The notes beneath the pieces are model-generated. The model did no database searches and was not told where the DNA came from. It saw only the letters and a list, made by a program, of their open reading frames with translations. DNA of 64,000 nucleotides from Tubulanus polymorphus. Its lineage: Eukaryota > Nemertea > Palaeonemertea > Tubulaniformes > Tubulanidae. Position 1 is the first letter of the stretch. The number at the start of each line of letters is the position of its first letter. Positions 1 through 10,413 of this stretch are shown one piece after another. Location of the stretch: assembly GCF_964204645.1 (NCBI RefSeq), contig NC_134036.1, positions 6,771,600-6,835,599 of the forward strand. The letters are read 5' to 3'. Position numbers and translations under genes: made by a program.

Positions 1-120
1 TAGATCAGCGTTACGACTCGGTGCAGTGAGGGAGGGAGAGAGGCAGTAGGTCGGTCGTCCGTCCGGTCGTCAGTGTGCCGGCGGTGGTTGTTCGAAAAAC
101 GACTAAGTGCTGACCGGGCC

Positions 121-243
121 TTGATCAGCGTTACGACCCGGTGCAGTGAGGGAGGGAGGGAGGCAGTAGGTCGGTCGTCCGTCCGTTCGTCAGTGTGCCG
201 GCAGAGTTGGTTGTTCGAAAAACGACTAAGTGCTGACCGGGCC
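121..243 (+). repeat. 123-bp length variant (cagag class tail)
   Basis: Same unit as the plain monomer, but gccggcggtgg is replaced by gccggcagagttgg, a net gain of 3 bp. This tail goes with class L and several P monomers across the window (for example 661-730, 1921-1930, 9261-9280). Because 120 and 123 are both multiples of three, runs of these variants keep a translation frame open, which explains long but apparently meaningless open frames. Confidence 0.9.
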
Positions 244-487
244 TTGATCAGCGTTACGACCCGGTGCAGTGAGAGAGGGAGGGAGGGAGGCAGTAGGTCG
301 GTCGTCCATCCGTTCGTCAGTGTGCCGGCGGTGGTAGTTCGAAAAACGACTAAGTGCTGACCGGGCCTTGATCAGCGTTACGACCCGGTGCAGTGAGGGA
401 GGGAGGGAGGCAGTAGGTCGGTCGTCCATCCGTTCGTCAGTGTGCCGGCGGTGGTAGTTCGAAAAACGACTAAGTGCTGACCGGGCC

Positions 488-607
488 TAGATCAGCGTTA
501 CGACTCGGTGCAGTGAGGGAGGGAGAGAGGCAGTAGGTCGGTCGTCCGTCCGGTCGTCAGTGTGCCGGCGGTGGTTGTTCGAAAAACGACTAAGTGCTGA
601 CCGGGCC
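488..607 (+). repeat. Class T monomer
   Basis: A variant recognised by three linked changes: head tagatcag instead of ttgatcag, gactcgg instead of gacccgg, and gggagagagg in the purine tract, with the tail gtccggtcg. It recurs at 1, about 6609, 7348, 18116, 20191, 24012, 24379, 26975, 28321 and 29542, and in the second copy of the 21.8-kb unit. A related form with gacccgg and no gagagagg is found mainly right of 31 kb. TAG in its head closes one plus-strand frame. Confidence 0.88.
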
Positions 608-805
608 TTGATCAGCGTTACGATCCGGTGCAGTGAGGGAGGGAGGGAGGCAGTAGGTCGGTCGTCCGTCCGTTCGTCAGTGTGCCGGCAGAGTTGGTTG
701 TTCGAAAAACGACTAAGTGCTGACCGGGCCTTGATCAGCGTTACGACCCGGTGCAGTGAGAGAGGGAGGGAGGGAGGCAGTAGGTCGGTCGTCCATCCGT
801 TCGTC

Positions 806-2763
806 AGTGTGCCGGCGGTGGTAGTTCAAAAAACGACTAAGTGCTGACCGGGCCTTGATCAGCGTTACGACCCGGTGCAGTGAGGGAGGGAGGGAGGCAG
901 TAGGTCGGTCGTCCGTCCGTTCGCCAGTGTGCCGCTGGTGGTTGTTCGAAAAACGACTAAGTGCTGACCGGGCCTTGATCAGCGTTACGACCCGGAGCAT
1001 TGAGGGAGGGAGGGAGGCAGTAGGTCGGTCGTCCGTCCGTTTGTCAGTGTGCCGGCAGTGATGGTTGTTCGAAAAATGACTAAGGGCTGACCGGGCCTTG
1101 ATCAGCGTTACGACCCGGCGCTGGTCAAGGGTGGGAGGGAGGGAGGTAGTAGGTCGGTCGTCCGTCCGTTCGTCAGTGTGCCGGCGGTGGTTGTTCGAAA
1201 AACGACTAAGTGCTGACCGGGCCTTAATCAGCGTTACGACCCGGCACCGGTCAGGGAGGGAGGGAGGGAGGCAGTAGGTCGGTCGTCCGTCCGTTCGTCA
1301 GTGTGCCGGCGGTGGTTTTTCGAAAAACGACTAAGTGCTGACCGGGCCTTGATCAGCGTTACGACCCGGAGCAGTGAGGGAGGGAGGGAGGCAGTAGGTC
1401 GGTCGTCCGTCCGTTTGTCAGTGTGCCGGCAGTGATGGTTGTTCGAAAAACGACTAAGGGCTGACCGGGCCTTAATCAGCGTTACGACCCGGCGCTGGTC
1501 AGGGAGGGAGGGAGGGAGGCAGTAGGTCGGTCGTCCATCCGTTCGTCAGTGTGCCGGCGGTGGTTGTTCGAAAAACGACTAAGTGCTAACCGGGCCATGA
1601 TCAGCGTTACGACCCGGTGCTGTGAGGGAGGGAGGGAGGCACTAGGACAGTCGTCCGCCCGTTAGTCAGTGTGTCGGCGGTTGTTGTTCGAAAAACGACT
1701 AAGTGCTGACCGGGCCATGAACAGCGTTACGACCCGGCACCGGTCAGGAAGGGAGGGAGGGTGGCAGTAGGTCGGTCGTCCGTTCGTTGGTCAGTGTGCC
1801 GGCGGTGGTAGTTCGAAAAACGACTAAGTGCTGACCGGGCCTTGATCAGCGTTACGACCCGGAGCAGTGTGGGAGGGAGGGGGACAGTAGGTCGGTCGTC
1901 CGTCCGTTCGTCAGTGTGCCGGCAGAGTTGGTTGTTCGAAAAACGACTAAGTGCTGACCGGGCCTTGATCAGCGTTACGACCCGGTGCTGTGAGGGAGGG
2001 AGGGAGGCAGTAGGTCGGTCGTCCATCCGTTCGTCAGTGTGCCGGCGGTGGTTGTTCGAAAAACGACTAAGTGCTGACCGGGCCTTGATCAGCGTTACGA
2101 CCCGGCGCAGTGAGGAAGGGAGGGAGGGAGGCAGTAGGTCGGTCGTCCATCCGTTCGTCAGTGTGCCGGCGGTGGTTGTTCGAAAAACGACTAAGTGCTG
2201 ACCGGGCCTTGATCAGCGTTACGACCCGGTGCAGTGAGGGAGGGAGGGAGGCACTAGGACAGTCGTCCGCCCGTTAGTCAGTGTGTCGGCGGTTGTTGTT
2301 CGAAAAACGACTAAGTGCTGACCGGGCCATGAACAGCGTTACGACCCGGCACCGGTCAGGAAGGGAGGGAGGGTGGCAGTAGGTCGGTCGTCCGTCCGTT
2401 CGTCAGTGTGCCGGCGGTGGTTTTTCGAAAAACGACTAAGTGCTGACCGGGCCTTGATCAGCGTTACGACCCGGCACCGGTCAGGGAGGGAGGGAGGCTG
2501 TAGGTCGGTCGTCCATCCGTTCGTCAGTGTGCCGGCGGTGGTAGTTCGAAAAACGACTAAGTGCTGACCGGGCCTTGATCAGCGTTACGACCCGGAGCAG
2601 TGAGGGAGGGAGGGAGGCAGTAGGTCGGTCGTCCATCCGTTCGTCAGTGTGCCGGCGGTGGTTGTTCGAAAAACGACTAAGTGCTGACCGGGCCATGATC
2701 AGCGTTACGACCCGGTGCAGTGAGGGAGGGATGGAGGCACTAGGACAGTCGTCCGCCCGTTAG
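806..2763 (+). repeat. 1.96-kb higher-order unit, copy 1 (about 16 monomers)
   Basis: Matches 4116-6073 at a constant offset of 3310 bp and, for its first 1.24 kb, 2766-4044 at an offset of 1960 bp. It begins in the tail of a monomer carrying ttcaaaaaac, runs through S-like, Q, R, caccggtcaggg, Q, R, C, J, K, L, M, N (cgcagtgaggaaggg), J, K and related monomers, and ends in a J-like monomer with gagggatgg. Homology is lost at the J tail after 2763. Confidence 0.88.
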
Positions 2764-2765
2764 TC

Positions 2766-4044
2766 AGTGTGCCGGCGGTGGTAGTTCAAAAAACGACTAA
2801 GTGCTGACCGGGCCTTGATCAGCGTTACGACCCGGTGCAGTGAGGGAGGGAGGGAGGCAGTAGGTCGGTCGTCCGTCCGTTCGCCAGTGTGCCGCTGGTG
2901 GTTGTTCGAAAAACGACTAAGTGCTGACCGGGCCTTGATCAGCGTTACGACCCGGAGCATTGAGGGAGGGAGGGAGGCAGTAGGTCGGTCGTCCGTCCGT
3001 TTGTCAGTGTGCCGGCAGTGATGGTTGTTCGAAAAATGACTAAGGGCTGACCGGGCCTTGATCAGCGTTACGACCCGGCGCTGGTCAAGGGTGGGAGGGA
3101 GGGAGGTAGTAGGTCGGTCGTCCGTCCGTTCGTCAGTGTGCCGGCGGTGGTTGTTCGAAAAACGACTAAGTGCTGACCGGGCCTTAATCAGCGTTACGAC
3201 CCGGCACCGGTCAGGGAGGGAGGGAGGGAGGCAGTAGGTCGGTCGTCCGTCCGTTCGTCAGTGTGCCGGCGGTGGTTTTTCGAAAAACGACTAAGTGCTG
3301 ACCGGGCCTTGATCAGCGTTACGACCCGGAGCAGTGAGGGAGGGAGGGAGGCAGTAGGTCGGTCGTCCGTCCGTTTGTCAGTGTGCCGGCAGTGATGGTT
3401 GTTCGAAAAACGACTAAGGGCTGACCGGGCCTTAATCAGCGTTACGACCCGGCGCTGGTCAGGGAGGGAGGGAGGGAGGCAGTAGGTCGGTCGTCCATCC
3501 GTTCGTCAGTGTGCCGGCGGTGGTTGTTCGAAAAACGACTAAGTGCTAACCGGGCCATGATCAGCGTTACGACCCGGTGCTGTGAGGGAGGGAGGGAGGC
3601 ACTAGGACAGTCGTCCGCCCGTTAGTCAGTGTGTCGGCGGTTGTTGTTCGAAAAACGACTAAGTGCTGACCGGGCCATGAACAGCGTTACGACCCGGCAC
3701 CGGTCAGGAAGGGAGGGAGGGTGGCAGTAGGTCGGTCGTCCGTTCGTTGGTCAGTGTGCCGGCGGTGGTAGTTCGAAAAACGACTAAGTGCTGACCGGGC
3801 CTTGATCAGCGTTACGACCCGGAGCAGTGTGGGAGGGAGGGGGACAGTAGGTCGGTCGTCCGTCCGTTCGTCAGTGTGCCGGCAGAGTTGGTTGTTCGAA
3901 AAACGACTAAGTGCTGACCGGGCCTTGATCAGCGTTACGACCCGGTGCTGTGAGGGAGGGAGGGAGGCAGTAGGTCGGTCGTCCATCCGTTCGTCAGTGT
4001 GCCGGCGGTGGTTGTTCGAAAAACGACTAAGTGCTGACCGGGCC
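2766..4044 (+). repeat. 1.96-kb higher-order unit, copy 2 (shortened)
   Basis: Matches copy 1 (offset 1960) and copy 3 (offset 1350). It lacks the N-J-K-... part that follows M in copies 1 and 3: after M it passes straight to the atgatcag / gagggatgg monomer at about 4045. The match to copy 3 also extends leftward to about 2600. The simplest reading is one unequal exchange that removed about five monomers. Confidence 0.85.
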
Positions 4045-4115
4045 ATGATCAGCGTTACGACCCGGTGCAGTGAGGGAGGGATGGAGGCACTAGGACAGTC
4101 GTCCGCCCGTTAGTC

Positions 4116-6073
4116 AGTGTGCCGGCGGTGGTAGTTCAAAAAACGACTAAGTGCTGACCGGGCCTTGATCAGCGTTACGACCCGGTGCAGTGAGGGAGGG
4201 AGGGAGGCAGTAGGTCGGTCGTCCGTCCGTTCGCCAGTGTGCCGCTGGTGGTTGTTCGAAAAACGACTAAGTGCTGACCGGGCCTTGATCAGCGTTACGA
4301 CCCGGAGCATTGAGGGAGGGAGGGAGGCAGTAGGTCGGTCGTCCGTCCGTTTGTCAGTGTGCCGGCAGTGATGGTTGTTCGAAAAATGACTAAGGGCTGA
4401 CCGGGCCTTGATCAGCGTTACGACCCGGCGCTGGTCAAGGGTGGGAGGGAGGGAGGTAGTAGGTCGGTCGTCCGTCCGTTCGTCAGTGTGCCGGCGGTGG
4501 TTGTTCGAAAAACGACTAAGTGCTGACCGGGCCTTAATCAGCGTTACGACCCGGCACCGGTCAGGGAGGGAGGGAGGGAGGCAGTAGGTCGGTCGTCCGT
4601 CCGTTCGTCAGTGTGCCGGCGGTGGTTTTTCGAAAAACGACTAAGTGCTGACCGGGCCTTGATCAGCGTTACGACCCGGAGCAGTGAGGGAGGGAGGGAG
4701 GCAGTAGGTCGGTCGTCCGTCCGTTTGTCAGTGTGCCGGCAGTGATGGTTGTTCGAAAAACGACTAAGGGCTGACCGGGCCTTAATCAGCGTTACGACCC
4801 GGCGCTGGTCAGGGAGGGAGGGAGGGAGGCAGTAGGTCGGTCGTCCATCCGTTCGTCAGTGTGCCGGCGGTGGTTGTTCGAAAAACGACTAAGTGCTAAC
4901 CGGGCCATGATCAGCGTTACGACCCGGTGCTGTGAGGGAGGGAGGGAGGCACTAGGACAGTCGTCCGCCCGTTAGTCAGTGTGTCGGCGGTTGTTGTTCG
5001 AAAAACGACTAAGTGCTGACCGGGCCATGAACAGCGTTACGACCCGGCACCGGTCAGGAAGGGAGGGAGGGTGGCAGTAGGTCGGTCGTCCGTTCGTTCG
5101 TCAGTGTGCCGGCGGTGGTAGTTCGAAAAACGACTAAGTGCTGACCGGGCCTTGATCAGCGTTACGACCCGGAGCAGTGTGGGAGGGAGGGGGACAGTAG
5201 GTCGGTCGTCCGTCCGTTCGTCAGTGTGCCGGCAGAGTTGGTTGTTCGAAAAACGACTAAGTGCTGACCGGGCCTTGATCAGCGTTACGACCCGGTGCTG
5301 TGAGGGAGGGAGGGAGGCAGTAGGTCGGTCGTCCATCCGTTCGTCAGTGTGCCGGCGGTGGTTGTTCGAAAAACGACTAAGTGCTGACCGGGCCTTGATC
5401 AGCGTTACGACCCGGCGCAGTGAGGAAGGGAGGGAGGGAGGCAGTAGGTCGGTCGTCCATCCGTTCGTCAGTGTGCCGGCGGTGGTTGTTCGAAAAACGA
5501 CTAAGTGCTGACCGGGCCTTGATCAGCGTTACGACCCGGTGCAGTGAGGGAGGGAGGGAGGCACTAGGACAGTCGTCCGCCCGTTAGTCAGTGTGTCGGC
5601 GGTTGTTGTTCGAAAAACGACTAAGTGCTGACCGGGCCATGAACAGCGTTACGACCCGGCACCGGTCAGGAAGGGAGGGAGGGTGGCAGTAGGTCGGTCG
5701 TCCGTCCGTTCGTCAGTGTGCCGGCGGTGGTTTTTCGAAAAACGACTAAGTGCTGACCGGGCCTTGATCAGCGTTACGACCCGGCACCGGTCAGGGAGGG
5801 AGGGAGGCTGTAGGTCGGTCGTCCATCCGTTCGTCAGTGTGCCGGCGGTGGTAGTTCGAAAAACGACTAAGTGCTGACCGGGCCTTGATCAGCGTTACGA
5901 CCCGGAGCAGTGAGGGAGGGAGGGAGGCAGTAGGTCGGTCGTCCATCCGTTCGTCAGTGTGCCGGCGGTGGTTGTTCGAAAAACGACTAAGTGCTGACCG
6001 GGCCATGATCAGCGTTACGACCCGGTGCAGTGAGGGAGGGATGGAGGCACTAGGACAGTCGTCCGCCCGTTAG
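4116..6073 (+). repeat. 1.96-kb higher-order unit, copy 3
   Basis: Full-length match to 806-2763. The one difference I noticed is in K: gttcgttcgtcag at about 5097 against gttcgttggtcag at about 1787 and 3747. After 6073 the sequence enters a normal J tail, whereas copy 1 runs into copy 2, so the right junction differs. Confidence 0.87.
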
Positions 6074-7430
6074 TCAGTGTGTCGGCGGTTGTTGTTCGAA
6101 AAACGACTAAGTGCTGACCGGGCCATGAACAGCGTTACGACCCGGCACCGGTCAGGAAGGGAGGGAGGGTGGCAGTAGGTCGGTCGTCCGTTCGTTCGTC
6201 AGTGTGCCGGCGGTGGTTGTTCGAATAACGACTAAGTGCTGACCGGGCCTTGATCAGCGTTACGACCCGGCACCGGTCAGGGAGGGAGGGAGGGAGGCAG
6301 TAGGTCGGTCGTCCGTCCGTTCGTCATTGTGCCGGCGGTGGTAGTTCGAAAAACGACTAAGTGCTTACCGGGCCTTGATCAGCGTTACGACCCGGTGCAG
6401 TGAGGGAGGGAGGGAGGCAGTAGGTCGGTCGTCCATCCGTTCGTCAGTGTGCCGGCGGTGGTAGTTCGAAAAACGACTAAGTGCTGACCGGGCCTTGATC
6501 AGCGTTACGACCCGGTGCAGTGAGGGAGGGAGGGAGGGAGGCAGTAGGTCGGTCGTCCATCCGTTCGTCAGTGTGCCGGCGGTGGTAGTTCGAAAAACGA
6601 CTAAGTGCTGACCGGGCCTAGATCAGCGTTACGACTCGGTGCAGTGAGGGAGGGAGAGCGGCAGTCGGTCGGTCGTCCGTCCGGTCGTCAGTGTGCCGGC
6701 GGTGGTTGTTCGAAAAACGACTAAGTGCTGACCGGGCCTTGATCAGCGTTACGACCCGGTGCAGTGAGGGAGGGAGGGTGGCAGTAGGTCGGTCGTCCGT
6801 TCGTTGGTCAGTGTGCCGGCGGTGGTAGTTCGAAAAACGACTAAGTGCTGACCGGGCCTTGATCAGCGTTACGACCCGGAGCAGTGTGGGAGGGAGGGGG
6901 ACAGTAGGTCGGTCGTCCGTTCGTTCGTCAGTGTGCCGGCGGTGGTTGTTCGAATAACGACTAAGTGCTGACCGGGCCTTGATCAGCGTTACGACCCGGC
7001 ACCGGTCAGGGAGGGAGGGAGGGAGGCAGTAGGTCGGTCGTCCGTCCGTTCGTCATTGTGCCGGCGGTGGTAGTTCGAAAAACGACTAAGTGCTTACCGG
7101 GCCTTGATCAGCGTTACGACCCGGTGCAGTGAGGGAGGGAGGGAGGCAGTAGGTCGGTCGTCCATCCGTTCGTCAGTGTGCCGGCGGTGGTAGTTCGAAA
7201 AACGACTAAGTGCTGACCGGGCCTTGATCAGCGTTACGACCCGGTGCAGTGAGGGAGGGAGGGAGGGAGGCAGTAGGTCGGTCGTCCATCCGTTCGTCAG
7301 TGTGCCGGCGGTGGTAGTTCGAAAAACGACTAAGTGCTGACCGGGCCTAGATCAGCGTTACGACTCGGTGCAGTGAGGGAGGGAGAGCGGCAGTAGGTCG
7401 GTCGTCCGTCCGGTCGTCAGTGTGCCGGCA
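6074..7430 (+). repeat. 729-bp six-monomer duplication region
   Basis: About 6190-6700 matches about 6919-7429 at an offset of 729 bp. Shared marks are ttcgaataacg (6221, 6950), gtcattgtgcc, the rare gtgcttaccggg (about 6362, 7091), a C monomer, a 124-bp C monomer and a T variant with gagagcgg. Between them lie a hybrid monomer with a plain head and K-type tail (about 6730-6850) and an L monomer. Confidence 0.84.
6524..6538 (+). other. Potential G-quadruplex in 124-bp monomer (example)
   Basis: Four GGG runs separated by single A bases, the shortest-loop form of the standard G3N1-7 quadruplex motif. The extra GGGA that makes a monomer 124 bp long is what supplies the fourth G3 run; plain monomers have three G3 runs followed by GG. 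Further full motifs occur at about 1257, 6284, 7013, 8849, 9338, 18021, 23300 and 34254, and many more. All are on the plus strand. Confidence 0.85.
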
Positions 7431-7590
7431 GAGTTGGTTGTTCGAAAAACGACTAAGTGCTGACCGGGCCTTGATCAGCGTTACGACCCGGAGCAGTGAG
7501 GGAGGGAGGGAGGCAGTAGGTCGGTCGTCCGTCCGTTCGCCAGTGTGCCGCTGGTTGTTGTTCGAAAAACGACTAAGTGCTGACCGGGCC

Positions 7591-8078
7591 TTGATCAGCG
7601 TTACGACCCGGTGCAGTGAGGGAGGGAGGGAGGCACTAGGACAGTCATCCGCCCGTTAGTCAGTGTGTCGGCGGTTGTTGTTCGAAAAACGACTAAGTGC
7701 TGACCGGGCCATGAACAGCGTTACGACCCGGCACCGGTCAGGAAGGGAGGGAGGGTGGCAGTAGGTCGGTCGTCCGTTCGTTGGTCAGTGTGCCGGCGGT
7801 GGTAGTTCGAAAAACGACTAAGTGCTGACCGGGCCTTGATCAGCGTTACGACCCGGAGCAGTGTGGGAGGGAGGGGGACAGTAGGTCGGTCGTCCGTCCG
7901 TTCGTCAGTGTGCCGGCAGAGTTGGTTGTTCGAAAAACGACTAAGTGCTGACCGGGCCTTGATCAGCGTTACGACCCGGTGCTGTGAGGGAGGGAGGGAG
8001 GCAGTAGGTCGGTCGTCCATCCGTTCGTCAGTGTGCCGGCGGTGGTTGTTCGAAAAACGACTAAGTGCTGACCGGGCC
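7591..8078 (+). repeat. J-K-L-M higher-order tetramer (example)
   Basis: Four successive monomers of different class. J (7591-7710) carries ggcactaggacag, cgcccgttag and gtgtcggcggttg. K (7711-7835, 125 bp) has the head atgaacag, then caccggtcaggaaggg and gttcgttggtcag. L (7836-7958, 123 bp) has agcagtgtgggaggg, gggggacag and cagagttgg. M (7959-8078) has gtgctgtgag and catccg. The same order recurs at about 10659-11138 and in the 806-6073 repeats; K-L-M (without J directly before it) is also at 11513-11880 and 14430-14790. The J-to-K step is nearly invariant throughout the window, so J-K behaves as a real dimer unit and not as random neighbours. Confidence 0.9.
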
Positions 8079-9400
8079 TTGATCAGCGTTACGACCCGGA
8101 GCAGTGAGGGAGGGAGGGAGGCAGTAGGTCGGTCGTCCATCCGTTCGTCAGTGTGCCGGCGGTGGTTGTTCGAAAAACGACTAAGTGCTGACCGGGCCTT
8201 GATCAGCGTTACGACCCGGTGCAGTAAGGGAGGGAGGGAGGCACTAGGACAGTCGTCCGCCCGTAAGTCAGTGTGTCGGCGGTTGTTGTTCGAAAAACGA
8301 CTAAGTGCTGACCGGGCCATGAACAGCGTTACGACCCGGCACCGGTCAGGAAGGGAGGGAGGATGGCAGTAGGTCGGTCGTCCGTCCGTTTGTCAGTGTG
8401 CCGGCAGTGATGGTTGTTCGAAAAATGACTAAGGGCTGACCGGGCCTTGATCAGCGTTACGACCCGGCGCTTGTCAAGGGCGGGAGGGAGGGAGGGAGGC
8501 AGTAGGTCGGTCGTCCATCCGTTCGTCAGTGTGCCGGCGGTGGTAGTTCGAAAAACGACTAAGTGCTGACCGGGCCTAGATCAGCGTTACGACCCGGCGC
8601 AGTGAGGAAGGGAGGGAGGGAGGCTGTAGGTCGGTCGTCCATCCGTTCGTCAGTGTGCCGGCGGTGGTAGTTCGAAAAACGACTAAGTGCTGACCGGGCC
8701 TTGATCAGCGTTACGACCCGGAGCAGTGAGGGAGGGAGGGAGGCAGTAGGTCGGTCGTCCATCCGTTCGTCTGTGTGCCGGCGGTGGTAGTTCGAAAAAC
8801 GACTAAGTGCTGACCGGGCCTTGATCAGCATTACGACCCGGTGCAGTGAGGGAGGGAGGGAGGGAGGCAGTAGGTCGGTCGTCCATCCGTTCGTCAGTGT
8901 GCCGGCGGTGGTAGTTCGAAAAACGACTAAGTGCTGACCGGGCCTTGATCAGCGTTACGACCCGGTGCAGTGAGGGAGGGAGGGAGGCAGTAGGTCGGTC
9001 GTCCGTCCGTTCGCCAGTGTGCCGGCGGTGGTTGTTCGAAAAACGACTAAGTGCTGACCGGGCCTTGATCAGCGTTACGACCCGGAGCAGTGAGGGAGGG
9101 AGGGAGGCAGTAAGTCGGTCGTCCGTCCGTTCGCCAGTGTGCCGGCGGTGGTTGTTCGATAAACGACTAAGTGCTGACCGGGCCTTGATCAGCGTTACGA
9201 CCCGGTGCAGTGAGGGAGGGAGGGAGGCAGTAGGTCGGTCGTCCGTCCGTTCGTCAGTGTGCCGGCAGAGTTGGTTGTTCGAAAAACGACTAAGTGCTGA
9301 CCGGGCCTTGATCAGCGTTACGACCCGGTGCAGTGAGGGAGGGAGGGAGGGAGGCAGTAGGTCGGTCGTCCATCCGTTCGTCAGTGTGCCGGCGGTGGTA

Positions 9401-9416
9401 GTTAAAAAAAAAGAAC
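9401..9416 (+). other. Scarred monomer with A9 tract
   Basis: In every other monomer I inspected, gtt is followed by a 12-bp stretch close to cgaaaaacgact before aagtgctg. Here it is followed by 13 bases: nine A, then gaac. The TTCGAA site and ACGAC are both lost and the length is +1. This is the longest A run I saw in the window. It could be a repair scar, slippage plus substitutions, or a sequencing or assembly error; the flanking monomer sequence is normal. Confidence 0.75.
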
Positions 9417-9946
9417 AAGTGCTGACCGGGCCTTGATCAGCGTTACGACCCGGTGCAGTGAGGGAGGGAGGGAGGGAGGCAGTAGGTCGGTCGTCCATCC
9501 GTTCGTCAGTGTGCCGGCGGTGGTAGTTCAAAAAACGACTAAGTGCTGACCGGGCCTTGATCAGCGTTACGACCCGGTGCAGTGAGGGAGGGAGGGAGGC
9601 AGTAGGTCGGTCGTCCGTCCGTTCGCCAGTGTGCCGCTGGTGGTTGTTCGAAAAACGACTAAGTGCTGACCGGGCCTTGATCAGCGTTACGACCCGGAGC
9701 AGTGAGGGAGGGAGGGAGGCAGTAGGTCGGTCGTCCGTCCGTTCGCCAGTTTACCGCTGGTGGTTGTTCGAAAAACGACTAAGTGCTGACCGGGCCTTGA
9801 TCAGCGTTACGACCCGGTGCAGTGAGGGAGGGAGGGAGGCACTAGGACAGTCGTCCGCCCGTTAGTCAGTGTGTCGGCGGTTGTTGTTCGAAAAACGACT
9901 AAGTGCTGACCGGGCCTTGATCAGCGTTACGACCCGGCGCTGGTCA

Positions 9947-9961
9947 GGGCGGGAGGGAGGG
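9947..9961 (+). other. Potential G-quadruplex in class R monomer (example)
   Basis: Class R has GGG-C-GGG-A-GGG-A-GGG, four G3 runs with 1-nt loops, directly after gctggtca. The sequence motif is seen directly; folding is inferred from the known stability of single-nucleotide-loop G3 quadruplexes. Comparable R copies lie at about 28227, 29447, 31188 and 32408. Confidence 0.82.
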
Positions 9962-10161
9962 AGGCAGTAGGTCGGTCGTCCGTCCGTTCGTCATTGTGCC
10001 GGCGGTGGTAGTTCGAAAAACGACTAAGTGCTGACCGGGCCTTGATCAGCGTTACGACCCGGTGCAGTGAGGGAGGGAGGGAGGCTGTAGGTCGGTCGTC
10101 CATCCGTTCGTCAGTGTGCCGGCGGTGGTAGTTCGAAAAACGACTAAGTGCTGACCGGGCC

Positions 10162-10413
10162 TTGATCAGCGTTACGACCCGGAGCATTGAGGGAGGGAGG
10201 GAGGCAGTAGGTCGGTCGTCCGTCCGTTTGTCAGTGTGCCGGCAGTGATGGTTGTTCGAAAAATGACTAAGGGCTGACCGGGCCTTGATCAGCGTTACGA
10301 CCCGGCGCTGGTCAAGGGCGGGAGGGAGGGAGGCAGTAGGTCGGTCGTCCGTCCGTTCGTCAGTGTGCCGGCAGAGTTGGTTGTTCGAAAAACGACTAAG
10401 TGCTGACCGGGCC
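10162..10413 (+). repeat. Q-R higher-order dimer (example)
   Basis: Q (10162-10284, 123 bp) has gagcattgag, gtttgtcag, cagtgatgg and the tail aaaaatgactaagggctg. R (10285-10413) follows with gcgctggtcaagggcggg. The pair recurs at about 963, 8381 (Q tail only), 14943, 23776, 24881, 28090, 29686 and 31035, and in copy B of the large duplication. Exceptions, where Q is followed by another class, are at about 33342, 36077, 57837 and 63471. Several of these coincide with duplication junctions. Confidence 0.88.

Larger units (their letters stand above)
1..830 (+). repeat. 487-bp four-monomer tandem duplication
   Basis: Bases 1 to about 341 match 488 to about 828 (offset 487 bp: T, P with the cagag tail, a C monomer with gagagaggg, then C). 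I noticed one internal substitution (gacccgg at about 138 versus gatccgg at about 625). The match ends where the second copy has ttcaaaaaac instead of ttcgaaaaac at about 828. The same T-P-C order reappears at 24012-24378 and 26975-27340. Confidence 0.85.

Noticed and set aside
6524-6538. Telomeric or interstitial telomere repeat
   Set aside because: The G-rich unit is GGGA, interrupted every 120 bp; no TTAGGG-type or other known telomere repeat run was seen.
7711-7835. CENP-B box in the monomer
   Set aside because: TTCGTTGG in class K and TTCGAAAAA in most monomers resemble the left half of the box, but the required CGGG at the correct spacing is missing in both.
7711-7835. Intrinsic terminator or riboswitch in the GC-rich dyad
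   Set aside because: No T-run follows the dyad, no gene lies near it, and it repeats in every K monomer as part of the satellite.
9404-9412. Poly-A tail of a retroelement insertion
   Set aside because: There is no inserted element, target-site duplication or length gain beyond 1 bp next to the A9 run.
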